Shown here: piece after piece, positions 17,308 to 26,340 of the stretch
Layout: every line of letters starts with the position of its first letter
How positions within the stretch are numbered: position 1 is the first letter of the stretch
DNA from: Vibrio sp. J1-1
GTDB lineage: Bacteria > Pseudomonadota > Gammaproteobacteria > Enterobacterales > Vibrionaceae
Assembly: GCF_021728395.1 (NCBI RefSeq)
Contig: NZ_JAKKCM010000005.1
Coordinates: 280,469-344,468, forward strand
Length of the DNA stretch: 64,000 bases
Direction of reading: 5' to 3'
The notes under the pieces: model-generated
Seen by the model: only the letters and a program-made list of their open reading frames with translations
What the model was told of the DNA's origin: nothing
The model's database searches: none
Program-made: the position numbers and the translations under genes

Positions 17308-20300
17308 ATGCTCTTTAGACAGCTTGTTTTGTCTGCAACAATCGCTCTGGCGATCAGCGGCTGTAGTGACCAACCACCGGGCTCAGATCCAACTAAACCC
17401 AATGTGGATAACGGTTCTGGTGGCAATACCACCTCGGATTCAGATGCCAATCCAGGCACTCCTACTCAGCCAGACAGCGGTAGCAATGTCACACCACCAA
17501 CCCTACCTACCAACCGGTCAAATCTGACTATTTCAGGGCCTGTCGTGGGCAGCCAGGAAACCGATACGTACGCATTTCAAGTCTGCTCTGGTCAGGTTTG
17601 CGAGAAGTGGCACAGTACGATGGAGGAAGGAGGGTTTGCATACAAATTTCAGTTGTCGCAATGGCCACTGGACCAAATCGTAACCGTAGAAGGCAGCAAG
17701 TTGACGGCAGTTTCTGCCAACGCAGATTCTGCCTCTAACAAAACGAATGTGGATGACAAGTCAACGTCGTATTTCAGAACCGAATTGGACACCCTGGCCA
17801 ATATCCTAAAGATGGATAGTAATGATGACGGAGCCGTTAATGAGACAGAAGTCTCGACAATATCGCTCGATCCCGTGACCATGGCGTTCAACACCGTTGC
17901 GAAACACCTGCTTCAGGAAGAGTTAAGCCACTACAGCAACCTGCCTTATGCTGAACGATATGCAGAGGTACGCCACTACCTTTCAGAAAACAGCAAAACG
18001 AGCTTGATAGAGTTGAATGACGAGCAAAAGCAGAGTTTAGGTGATCATATAAATACGCTACGAGATGAAAGTTACAATCGGAGGTATTATGGCTCTTATA
18101 CATTGCAGCTGACACCTAAGCAGTGGGAGTCAGTCGGTGGTCACCCTGATGTGCCAAAGGATACACAGGTTGTCACGCTCAATACCGCGCAAATGAAGAC
18201 GTTACACATCCGCGACAACGATCGAGAAGCCACCAACAAACAAGTTACTCTTAGTACTGCGCAGACATATTCTATACAAGGCAAGCTCGTCTATAACCAG
18301 CAACTTGTACTTGAACTCGCCGCTCTGTACGCACTGATGAGCAAACAAGATCCCATAAAACTCACCCTAAGCTCTTGGGAAAGGCAAGAAGTTGACGAGC
18401 AGATTGATGCATTAAACCCAGGTTCCGGAGAGGCGACCATCTTTGAGGGCACGTATCGTGTTTCAGTCAATGCGCGCATTCAACAACAACTTGGCGTATT
18501 TGATAGGGCTGATGGCAAAACGAGTACATTACATTTTAGTGCCGATGTTATGCGCGAAGTGTACAAAAATTCATTGGAGGACAAAGCAGCTAACTACGTG
18601 TTCATCGTTGGGCCAATGCAGTGGCCGACAGGCGATCACTCCATACCAGACGTCGGCGCACGTATCCTCTCTGAGCTCAGCACCCAACCTTCTCGCTCCC
18701 TGTTACAGCACTATGAAGATCAATTCGGCCAAGTTGTGGGTTACCAAGAACTTGAAAACAGCCTTCCTGTAGAACTACAGAAACATTACCACCACCAGCA
18801 CCAAGTTAATAAGCTGCTCCATGCAAACCATAAACACCCTCTGAAGCCAGCTATATTAGCTTTAGCACCAGAACGTTACTTGCGTATCAGTGGTCGCTTT
18901 CCTAAGGAGCTGGAGCAAGCATCATTGAAAGTCGTGCTTGGCAGTCGTCTTAATCCTGAAAAGGACGGATATTTTGACAATGGTCGCTATCCTGTCCGTC
19001 ACCAACCACTCAGTCTCATCACCGACACTGACCATAGACGGAACTCTTTAGATCTGAGCGGGAACAATGGTTTTGTTACCACGATTGCACTACGTGATAC
19101 TGATAATTTTTACTCTCGTTGCCGCCCTGGACGACCATATGAAGGTAAGTATAAGTACGAGTATACCGCAGACGAAATGCAGGACACGCTGACCATCCAT
19201 ATTCGCGACCAGAAAACAAAAGTAGAGTTACGTTCTGTTTTGGGTTCGTTTTGTGAACTTGCCAAACTGGATGAGCAAGAAGGTAACAACAACGGGATTC
19301 TGGAATATAAGGAACTGGAGCGTTTAAACGTCGGTTACGTCAGCACCGCAAGAGCCGCGCTACTGATGAAAAGCTCTGCATCTAAGTACGGCAACATCAA
19401 CTACTTGGCACCATGGAAGCATGAGCAACTAATCGAAACATTTCAACAAATGCCTCGTAAGCAAGTCGAGTTTTTAGCTGCATTTATCGCGTTGCAGGCG
19501 AAAGGTAGGCTATTCAACTCTACGATTGATTTGATTGAGCGCGGCAACTTATATGATGACTTACTGGCACTACTCAAAATTGACATGTCAGGCAAATACG
19601 GCTCCATCACCGACAACAACACTTACCCAGATGTCGAAACATTGCAAGAACGACTGTCATCAACTTATCGAATAGGTCAGGTGTTGCTCGAAAACCTAGA
19701 CATCAATGTCTCTCACATCACCCAAAACATGCTCTCGCTGTTAAGTGATTCAGAAGTCGACGACTATTACTTTCCACACGGTACTCGCCCTGGTCGCTGG
19801 GTTACTGTCTACCCTAACAACTTATTGGACATGACTTGCCAAAATGTGATGCAAGACGATCAGTTGTTAGGATTGCGCATCGAAGGGAAAGGGAAAAACT
19901 CAAACGGACATTGGGTCACTATTGGTTGGGATTCACAGTTAGGTGCCAGTGGCTATACCCTTGGTTGGGATGAACAAAGCTTTAACCAAATTAGCGAAGC
20001 TCAGCATAACATTCCGACCAACAAGCAGAGAACGACCATTTCAGGGCTTAACCTAGATTCACGATATTACATTCGTGTACAAAGCAACATTGGAGCTCCA
20101 AGCGCAGTCATAGAGTATTCACCACGCCAAATTCATGTTGCCGACTCTAGGATAACCACTGGCGTTGACGGCGATGACAGTTCTCGCGGTAGAGACAGTA
20201 CTTCTGCTTGCGACCCACTCAGCGGTAAGGCACAAAACAGCAACCATGACGGAATCTTAGGCGCTCGATACGTCAAACTAGATAACAAGGGCCAACCGTT

Positions 20301-20850
20301 AGTTCGTCAAGATCTTACTTATACTCAGCGCGCGTTCACATGTGTGCTCGATGCACAAACAGGGCTCATTTGGGAAACCAAACACCAACGCAAAGAAAAA
20401 GATTCTTATAGCATCTATGACAACGATAATATGTTTGTGATGCAAGCTAAAGAAGGCGTTGACTCATTTAGCGCAACATGCACCATTCCAGGGCTAAATA
20501 TCGTCTCCACTAACCCTGCACAATGCACGGTAGCTAACCAAATCAAATGGGTCAATAACGATAAACGCTGTGGTCTAACTAACTGGCGACTACCAACGTT
20601 AACTGAAGCTTACGGTCTATTCGACTTCGGTAAAAGCAGAGCCAATAATATTGACAACCGATTCTTCCCACACCTCAACTTTCCAAGAGTTGATGGTGAT
20701 ACCTTCCACGGTTTTTGGCTGGATACACAAAGCCTAGATCAACAACAACACAGAGCCTTAAGTCCGATTTGGTTGGACGCTCAATACCACTCTGATCACT
20801 CATACAACCCGTTGGTTCTAGTCAGTGATGGATTCAAGATCGAACAGTAA
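17308..20850 (+). CDS. large surface lipoprotein with FN3-like and C-terminal DUF1566-like domains
   Basis: The 1180-residue protein has a lipoprotein signal ending AISGC (Cys 19, followed by Ser, which favours the outer membrane). A Ser/Thr/Pro/Gly linker runs to about residue 75. Two EF-hand-like loops are visible (DSNDDGAVNETE near 169 and EGNNNGILEYKE near 660). A fibronectin-III-like segment lies near 865-945 (GYTLGWDEQSF ... SRYYIRVQSN). A DUF1566-like module follows near 1005-1175 (TGLIWETK ... NWRLPTLTEAYGLF). No enzyme signature was found. It is divergent from flp and followed by another secreted DUF1566-type protein. A role as adhesin or pilus partner is inference from position and architecture. 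Confidence 0.75.
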   Translation: MLFRQLVLSATIALAISGCSDQPPGSDPTKPNVDNGSGGNTTSDSDANPGTPTQPDSGSNVTPPTLPTNRSNLTISGPVVGSQETDTYAFQVCSGQVCEKWHSTMEEGGFAYKFQLSQWPLDQIVTVEGSKLTAVSANADSASNKTNVDDKSTSYFRTELDTLANILKMDSNDDGAVNETEVSTISLDPVTMAFNTVAKHLLQEELSHYSNLPYAERYAEVRHYLSENSKTSLIELNDEQKQSLGDHINTLRDESYNRRYYGSYTLQLTPKQWESVGGHPDVPKDTQVVTLNTAQMKTLHIRDNDREATNKQVTLSTAQTYSIQGKLVYNQQLVLELAALYALMSKQDPIKLTLSSWERQEVDEQIDALNPGSGEATIFEGTYRVSVNARIQQQLGVFDRADGKTSTLHFSADVMREVYKNSLEDKAANYVFIVGPMQWPTGDHSIPDVGARILSELSTQPSRSLLQHYEDQFGQVVGYQELENSLPVELQKHYHHQHQVNKLLHANHKHPLKPAILALAPERYLRISGRFPKELEQASLKVVLGSRLNPEKDGYFDNGRYPVRHQPLSLITDTDHRRNSLDLSGNNGFVTTIALRDTDNFYSRCRPGRPYEGKYKYEYTADEMQDTLTIHIRDQKTKVELRSVLGSFCELAKLDEQEGNNNGILEYKELERLNVGYVSTARAALLMKSSASKYGNINYLAPWKHEQLIETFQQMPRKQVEFLAAFIALQAKGRLFNSTIDLIERGNLYDDLLALLKIDMSGKYGSITDNNTYPDVETLQERLSSTYRIGQVLLENLDINVSHITQNMLSLLSDSEVDDYYFPHGTRPGRWVTVYPNNLLDMTCQNVMQDDQLLGLRIEGKGKNSNGHWVTIGWDSQLGASGYTLGWDEQSFNQISEAQHNIPTNKQRTTISGLNLDSRYYIRVQSNIGAPSAVIEYSPRQIHVADSRITTGVDGDDSSRGRDSTSACDPLSGKAQNSNHDGILGARYVKLDNKGQPLVRQDLTYTQRAFTCVLDAQTGLIWETKHQRKEKDSYSIYDNDNMFVMQAKEGVDSFSATCTIPGLNIVSTNPAQCTVANQIKWVNNDKRCGLTNWRLPTLTEAYGLFDFGKSRANNIDNRFFPHLNFPRVDGDTFHGFWLDTQSLDQQQHRALSPIWLDAQYHSDHSYNPLVLVSDGFKIEQ

Positions 20851-20863
20851 GAAGGAATCGAAT

Positions 20864-21574
20864 GTGAAATATTTAAGTTTAGGCTTAGTGTTTGCTATGG
20901 CTAGCCCATGTATGGCCGATACGCTGCAGGTTTGCCTTCCTGATGCCGAGTTAAATCCACAGGGTCGCTTTAGCCATGAAATAATTAACACCGATGCAGG
21001 TGATTACAAAGTCGTCAATGATGCGGCAACAGGTTTACAGTGGAGCTACTGTTTTGTTGGTCAAACCCTTAGTGCCGATCAGCAAAATTGCGACGGTATT
21101 CCCCTGGTGCCTGAAAACCCGACGCCAGACGATCCTCAAAACCCTAACCAACGCAAACTATTAACTGAAGCGGTAGAGGCGGAAAACCATCGTATCGATA
21201 CGGTGAACCACTCATGGCATTTACCGAATACTAAGCAGTTACTCAGTATCTATAATGAAGCGTGTTTCCCCGCTTATTACCCCGCTTTTAGCTACAAAAT
21301 TGGCTTAACAGAAGATGAAATCAACACATTAGCTGACACTGAACGAGATTGGACGGGAGACAAGAGTGAGCAAAGTACCATTGATACTTTTATTGCATAT
21401 CGTCAAGGAAATGCATACCGCAGTCTAATTGTTATGACAGACTCAGCGCTACCTCGTTATGCTGAATACTATTACAGCATATTGTTTAAACATATTGAAA
21501 CACCACTTACTACTGCTGGTGTCGGGGCAAAGAAACACGGTATGTTACGACTGGTGAGAAAGAAGCCGCTCTAA
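20864..21574 (+). CDS. secreted DUF1566-like protein
   Basis: The 236-residue protein has a Sec signal peptide (about 1-19, cleaved near CMA-DT). It has a DUF1566-like pattern (DAATGLQWSYCF near 50 and SWHLPNTKQLLSIYNEACF near 123) and several cysteines that could form disulfides. I chose the GTG at 20864-20866, preceded by AGAAGGAA; the frame extends upstream into the end of the lipoprotein gene but has no signal there. It lies 13 bases after the lipoprotein gene, so the two are probably co-transcribed. Function unknown. Confidence 0.7.
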   Translation: MKYLSLGLVFAMASPCMADTLQVCLPDAELNPQGRFSHEIINTDAGDYKVVNDAATGLQWSYCFVGQTLSADQQNCDGIPLVPENPTPDDPQNPNQRKLLTEAVEAENHRIDTVNHSWHLPNTKQLLSIYNEACFPAYYPAFSYKIGLTEDEINTLADTERDWTGDKSEQSTIDTFIAYRQGNAYRSLIVMTDSALPRYAEYYYSILFKHIETPLTTAGVGAKKHGMLRLVRKKPL

Positions 21575-21587
21575 ATTAACATCTGCA

Positions 21588-21617
21588 AACCGTCGTCTTG
21601 AGTGGAAGACGACGGTT
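21588..21617. terminator. hairpin between convergent genes
   Basis: A 12-bp perfect stem, AACCGTCGTCTT / AAGACGACGGTT, with the six-base loop GAGTGG. It lies between the convergent DUF1566-like gene and yhiN-type gene. The T-tract is weak on both sides. Confidence 0.6.
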
Positions 21618-21643
21618 AGCACAGTTCTAAAATGTCCGTAGCG

Positions 21644-22837
21644 CTAGACCCACTGCCCTGCAACGAAACCGGAGCTCCAGCACCACTGGAAGTTATAGCC
21701 GCCTAACCAACCCGTCACGTCCATGACTTCGCCGATGAAGTACAAGCCTGTGATGTTTTTGCACTCCATCGTTTTAGAAGATAGATAGTCAGTATCCACA
21801 CCACCTAGTGTCACTTCAGCCGTGCGGTAACCCTCTGTACCGTTAGGCGCAACATTCCAGTTTTCTAAATGCGCGACAATCTCAGCCAGTTCTTTGGAAT
21901 TAAATTGCTTAAGCGGTTTATCGGTTAACTCTTTACGTTCAATCAACACTTCCACCAAGCGTTTTGGCAGTACTTTCGCTAGCGTATTCTTTAGTGATTG
22001 ATTTGGGTGCTTCTCGCGGCTACGCTCCAGCAGAACAGCAACATCATCATTAGGCACCAGATTAATCGAAACCTTTTGCCCTGCTCGCCAAAATGAAGAG
22101 ATCTGCAAAACAGAAGGACCTGACAAGCCTCGATGAGTGAAAAGCAGAGCTTCTTTGAACATGGTTCCGTCTTCAGCCGTGATTTCTACTGGCACAGCAA
22201 TACCAGACAGATCAGCAAAATCCTCTTTGTCTTCTTTGTGCAGGGTAAATGGCACCAAGCCTGCGGTGGTTGAGATAACAGGAAGTCCGAATTGCTGTGC
22301 GACCTTATAGCCAAACGGCGTCGCACCCAGTTTTGGCATTGATAGACCACCAGTGGCAATAACCAATGATTTACACTCAACCACTTCCGTGCCTGCATGC
22401 AGTCGGAATCCAGCGTCCAGTTTTTCGATAGAGTGAACGTCGCATTGATAGCGCTGCTGAATATTCGGCATATCACACTCCGAAAGTAACATTTTTACGA
22501 TGTCTTTCGCCGTGAATGTATCCACACAGAACAGCTGCCCATGGTCACGCTCTTCAAACTCGATACCGTGCTTGCTGACCATAGCGATGAAATCCCAATT
22601 GGTGTATTGAGACAATGCCGATTTTACGAAATGAGGGTTTTGGCATAGGTAGTTATTTGCCGACACGTCATAGTTCGTGAAGTTACAACGGCCACCGCCA
22701 GAAATAAGAATTTTACGCCCAGGTTTTTTCGCATGGTCGAGCACTAATACACTGCGGCCTCGCTTACCGGCTTCTGCAGCACACATCAAACCCGCAGCAC
22801 CTGCGCCAATAACTACTACATCAAATTTCTTACTCAT
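21644..22837 (-). CDS. YhiN/HI0933-family FAD-dependent oxidoreductase
   Basis: A 397-residue flavoprotein with an N-terminal dinucleotide-binding motif VIGAGAAGLMCAAEAG and the family signature GRKILISGGGRCNFTN near residue 40. The C terminus, ITGLYFIGEVMDVTGWLGGY, matches the HI0933/YhiN family end. The substrate and physiological role are not established for this family, although it is widely conserved. It is transcribed alone, away from uspB. Confidence 0.85.
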   Translation of the reverse strand: MSKKFDVVVIGAGAAGLMCAAEAGKRGRSVLVLDHAKKPGRKILISGGGRCNFTNYDVSANNYLCQNPHFVKSALSQYTNWDFIAMVSKHGIEFEERDHGQLFCVDTFTAKDIVKMLLSECDMPNIQQRYQCDVHSIEKLDAGFRLHAGTEVVECKSLVIATGGLSMPKLGATPFGYKVAQQFGLPVISTTAGLVPFTLHKEDKEDFADLSGIAVPVEITAEDGTMFKEALLFTHRGLSGPSVLQISSFWRAGQKVSINLVPNDDVAVLLERSREKHPNQSLKNTLAKVLPKRLVEVLIERKELTDKPLKQFNSKELAEIVAHLENWNVAPNGTEGYRTAEVTLGGVDTDYLSSKTMECKNITGLYFIGEVMDVTGWLGGYNFQWCWSSGFVAGQWV

Positions 22838-22873
22838 CGGTAACTCTTAGGCTCTATCCAAAATCCAAAACAA

Positions 22874-22905
22874 TAAAAAAAGGATGTGCTCAATGCACAT
22901 CCTTG
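22874..22905 (-). terminator. intrinsic terminator, minus strand
   Basis: AAGGATGTGC / GCACATCCTT stem with a five-base loop. On the minus strand it is followed by a run of seven T. It ends the uspB transcript, about 90 bases after its stop. Confidence 0.8.
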
Positions 22906-22994
22906 CTTTGTTCGGGCGACATTCTACCGAGAAATGTTTACCGGGAAAAGCGCTTAAATTCCAAGCACCGAACGAAGGCCTTCACGTATCCGAT

Positions 22995-23336
<342 letters not shown>

Positions 23337-23353
23337 TCAACAATGCTCAAGAG

Positions 23354-23381
23354 AAAAAGACAATCACTGCTTTGTCTTTTA
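23354..23381 (-). terminator. ftnA terminator
   Basis: On the minus strand AAAAGACAA pairs with TTGTCTTTT and the T-rich end follows. It lies 28 bases after the ferritin stop codon. Confidence 0.6.
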
Positions 23382-23408
23382 ATCGCTACTTATCGCGCCG
23401 GGAACGCT

Positions 23409-23936
23409 TTATGCAGCTGGAGCATCCATGATTGAAGATGAACCTTCTTTCGCCATTTGAGCTAGATCTTTATCGATGAAGAACAATGCCTTACCATCTT
23501 CACCAACGAGTTCGATCTTATCTAAGATCCCTTTAAACAACTTCTCTTCTTCGTGCTGTTCAGCTACGTACCACTGTAGGAAGTTAAATGTTGAGTAGTC
23601 TTGGCTTGTAAATGCCACATGCGCCAACTTATTGATTTGCTCTGTGATCATTTGTTCATGTTCATAAGTCTCACGGAACACATCACCCAAGCTTGCAAAA
23701 TCATGCTTAGGCGCATCAATCGCGCCCAGAATTGGCATTGAGCCGGTTTCACTTACATAGGTGAATAGGCGTTGCATGTGCTCCATCTCTTCTACCGCGT
23801 GCTTGCGTAGAAATTCAGCAGCGCCTTCAAAACCTTTATCTTCACACCAAGCACTCATTTGTAAGTATAGATTGGATGAGAAAAATTCTAGATTAATTTG
23901 CTCATTCAATTGTTCGACCATAGTTTGAGACAGCAT
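23409..23936 (-). CDS. ftnA: non-haem ferritin FtnA
   Basis: A 175-residue four-helix-bundle ferritin. The ferroxidase ligands are visible as Glu in [10 protein letters not shown] (near 17) and EEMEHMQ near residue 50, with further ligands in [14 protein letters not shown] near 125. It stores iron as a ferric mineral in a 24-subunit shell in the cytoplasm. A possible alternative ATG lies five codons in (MVEQLNEQ). I saw no clear Fur site in the 225 bases upstream. Confidence 0.93.
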   Translation of the reverse strand: MLSQTMVEQLNEQINLEFFSSNLYLQMSAWCEDKGFEGAAEFLRKHAVEEMEHMQRLFTYVSETGSMPILGAIDAPKHDFASLGDVFRETYEHEQMITEQINKLAHVAFTSQDYSTFNFLQWYVAEQHEEEKLFKGILDKIELVGEDGKALFFIDKDLAQMAKEGSSSIMDAPAA

Positions 23937-24066
23937 GTCAGCTCCTGTTTATATTCCTGCATTTCATACAACTATAACATGATTAGCAGATTAAGACTTT
24001 GTACCTACAATATTGATATGGGATCACTTTAGCAAAATTTATTGGAGGTTAGTGCTAATCTGAAAC

Positions 24067-24138
24067 TATACCCAAGTGACTTCAAGATGCAGAAGTAAAA
24101 GACTAAGCAATAGGTCAGTTCGAGGTTGCTTGGGTATA
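24067..24138. repeat. intergenic inverted-repeat element (TATACCCAAG ends)
   Basis: A 72-bp element bounded by perfect 10-bp inverted ends, TATACCCAAG and CTTGGGTATA. The pairing continues imperfectly inward (TGACTTCAAG against CGAGGTTG). It sits 24 bases before the uspA-family start codon, so it would lie in or near that gene's 5' leader. Size and form suggest a small dispersed Vibrio repeat. Confidence 0.6.
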
Positions 24139-24161
24139 TGACCTTACAAGGAGATAGCAAT

Positions 24162-24587
24162 ATGAGTTACAAACACATACTTGTGGCAGTTGACCTGTCA
24201 GACGACAGTAAAGTGTTAATTAAGAAAGCCGTTTCTCTGGCTAAACCTCTGGATGCGAAAGTCTCTTTCATTCACATCGATGTGAACTATGCCGAGCTCT
24301 ACACCGGGCTTATCGATATCAACATGGCTGAAGCACAACACCAAGCCATGGAAGCCTCGCGTACTCAATTAGCGAATTTCACGGAATACGCCGAGTACCC
24401 GATCACCCATACTTTAGTCGGCAGTGGTGATTTAAGTAATGAGCTTTGCGATACCATCCAGGACTTCAACATTGATTTGGTTGTTTGTGGTCATCACCAG
24501 GATTTCTGGAGCAAGATTCTATCTGCGACACGCCAGCTAATTAATCGGTCACCCGTCGATATGCTGGTCATACCGCTAAAAGACTGA
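24162..24587 (+). CDS. universal stress protein A family protein
   Basis: The 141-residue single-domain protein starts MSYKHILVAVDLSDDSK and has the C-terminal pattern VVCGHHQDFWSKILSATRQL, ending in SPVDMLVIPLKD. This is like E. coli UspA, whose glycine-rich ATP loop is modified. UspA homologues accumulate under growth arrest and stress. The ATG at 24162 has AAGGAGAT eight bases before it. Upstream is the inverted-repeat element at 24067-24138. Confidence 0.88.
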   Translation: MSYKHILVAVDLSDDSKVLIKKAVSLAKPLDAKVSFIHIDVNYAELYTGLIDINMAEAQHQAMEASRTQLANFTEYAEYPITHTLVGSGDLSNELCDTIQDFNIDLVVCGHHQDFWSKILSATRQLINRSPVDMLVIPLKD

Positions 24588-24651
24588 TTGGCGCTTTGAA
24601 AAAACTTGGTTAGACTGCTGGCACATTTGTTATTGATAAAAGTTCTCATCC

Positions 24652-25530
24652 ATGGCTTATCTATCTGCAGTCACCCTGCTTTGGGCATTTTCATTTAGCC
24701 TGATCGGCGTATATCTTGCCGGTCAGGTTGATTCTTGGTTTTCGGTATTTATGCGTGTGGCGCTCGCCAGCATCGTATTTATTCCGTTTCTGAAATTCCG
24801 TGGCGTACCTAAATCGCTGATCGCCAAATTGATGATCGTTGGCGGCTTCCAGCTCGGTTTGATGTACTGCTTCTACTATCAGTCCTTCCTACTCCTTTCT
24901 GTACCAGAAGTTCTGCTGTTCACGGTATTCACACCTATCTACGTTACGCTGATTTACGATTTGCTCAAAAGTCGCTTTTCGCCTTGGTATTTGATCACGG
25001 CATTGATTGCTGTTTTGGGAGCGGCATGGATTAAGTTTGCAGGCATCAACGAAAACTTCCTACTGGGCTTTTTGGTCGTCCAAGGCGCTAACCTATGCTT
25101 TGCCATCGGTCAGGTGGGTTACAAGTACATTATGGAAAGTGAGCCAGTCGACCTACCACAGCATACTGTATTTGGTTATTTCTACTTGGGAGCTCTGTGC
25201 GTCGCAACAGTCGCATTTGCATTGATGGGAAATGTAGACAAGCTACCAACCACCGCTACCCAGTGGGGCATTTTGACCTACCTTGGCTTGATTGCATCTG
25301 GCTTTGGTTACTTTGCATGGAACAAAGGCGCTACTCTAGTGAATGCCGGTGCGCTTGCTGTAATGAATAATGCGCTGGTTCCAGCAGGCTTGATTGTCAA
25401 CATTGTAATTTGGAACCGAGATGTCGACATTGTGCGACTGGCCGTTGGCGGTGCTATTATCATGTTCTCACTGTGGGTGAACGAGACTTGGGTGAAAAAG
25501 CGCGTTGAGATGAATTACGCAAATAAGTAA
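24652..25530 (+). CDS. YigM-like DMT permease (carboxylate/amine or biotin transporter)
   Basis: The 292-residue protein has about ten membrane helices and two EamA repeats. It closely resembles E. coli YigM along its length: LLWAFSFSLIGVYLAGQVDS at the start, then PEVLLFTVFTPIYVTLIYDLL, and WGILTYLGLIASGFGYFAWN near 205. YigM has been shown to import biotin in E. coli; whether this homologue does so is inference. It follows the uspA-family gene by 64 bases and has its own strong terminator. Confidence 0.8.
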   Translation: MAYLSAVTLLWAFSFSLIGVYLAGQVDSWFSVFMRVALASIVFIPFLKFRGVPKSLIAKLMIVGGFQLGLMYCFYYQSFLLLSVPEVLLFTVFTPIYVTLIYDLLKSRFSPWYLITALIAVLGAAWIKFAGINENFLLGFLVVQGANLCFAIGQVGYKYIMESEPVDLPQHTVFGYFYLGALCVATVAFALMGNVDKLPTTATQWGILTYLGLIASGFGYFAWNKGATLVNAGALAVMNNALVPAGLIVNIVIWNRDVDIVRLAVGGAIIMFSLWVNETWVKKRVEMNYANK

Positions 25531-25544
25531 CTTACGACAGACCA

Positions 25545-25577
25545 TAAAAAACGCTCTCCACATGGAGAGCGTTTTTT
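25545..25577. terminator. bidirectional intrinsic terminator
   Basis: A 15-bp perfect stem, AAAAAACGCTCTCCA / TGGAGAGCGTTTTTT, with a two-base CA centre. It serves the permease gene and the convergent Lys-rich gene. Confidence 0.85.
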
Positions 25578-25587
25578 ATTGATTCGA

Positions 25588-26157
25588 TTAATGCACTTTG
25601 GCCTGCAAGCTTTCACTCATGAGCGCTTGTGGCGTTGGCAACATCACTTCCAACTTGGCATTGCGTGCCTCTAACTTACGTTGGCGTTTGAGCAATTTTT
25701 GCTGCTTCTTGGCTAATTTAAGTAGCTTCTTCTGTTGCTTGTAATGCTTTTTAAGCGTCTTTTTGGCTTTCTTGAGCGCTTTTTTATCTGCTAAGTCAAA
25801 TAGGTCTGGCGCTTTCAGAGTGACCGAAGTTGCCACTTTAGCAGCCAGTTTTTTCTCTTTTACTCTTTCGACCACACGTTTAACAATCGCCGCTTTTTCT
25901 GCGCTTTGCTTTGGAGTTACCGCAATAGATTCTGCTGGAAGCGCTTCAGCCAGCAGACCACAGGCTTGCTGCTCGTGAAGTGGCTTATCTTGGCATGCTT
26001 GCGGCGGAATAGCCGCTGGCTTACACAAGGTATTTTTAGAAGCAGAAGAGCGCGCGCACGAGCGACAGACAAATTTTGGTGCTACCACCAACCGGTGGAT
26101 ATCACCAAGATTGGTCGCGATCTGTTTGCGATTCATTTTACATAAACGTTTAGCCAT
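25588..26157 (-). CDS. Lys-rich coiled-coil protein with N-terminal Cys cluster, unknown function
   Basis: I do not recognise this 189-residue protein. The first 80 residues carry several cysteines (including CRSCARSS near 35 and further single Cys near 48, 59 and 71) that could bind zinc. Residues about 120-175 form a very basic helix rich in Lys and Gln (for example KKHYKQQKKLLKLAKKQQ), predicted coiled coil or nucleic-acid binding. No signal peptide. The ATG at 26157 has GGAG seven bases ahead. It stands alone on its strand. Coding potential is supported by its length, ribosome site and clean terminator. Confidence 0.6.
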   Translation of the reverse strand: MAKRLCKMNRKQIATNLGDIHRLVVAPKFVCRSCARSSASKNTLCKPAAIPPQACQDKPLHEQQACGLLAEALPAESIAVTPKQSAEKAAIVKRVVERVKEKKLAAKVATSVTLKAPDLFDLADKKALKKAKKTLKKHYKQQKKLLKLAKKQQKLLKRQRKLEARNAKLEVMLPTPQALMSESLQAKVH

Positions 26158-26293
26158 ACGACGACTCCAAATAGCCAACTATTACTTCACTGACACATGA
26201 AATAATAATAATTCTTACTTAGATATACCGTCAGACTGCCGAATTAGCAAGTGGAAAATCTCGTTCGTTGTCACGAAAGAAAAGCTGGATCAC

Positions 26294-26311
26294 AGCGCGA
26301 AAATTCGCGCT
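26294..26311. terminator. perfect inverted repeat after rsmJ
   Basis: AGCGCGAA-AA-TTCGCGCT, 8-bp arms, located 30 bases beyond the rsmJ stop. It has no clear T-tract, so it may be a weak terminator or an RNA-stabilising hairpin. Confidence 0.4.
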
Positions 26312-26340
26312 ATGAACAGAAAGATTTGGGAGTCAGAAAG

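Noticed and set aside
17181-17459. 92-codon minus-strand frame across the lipoprotein start
   Set aside because: It overlaps the lipoprotein signal region and the divergent promoter, with no ribosome site or family features.
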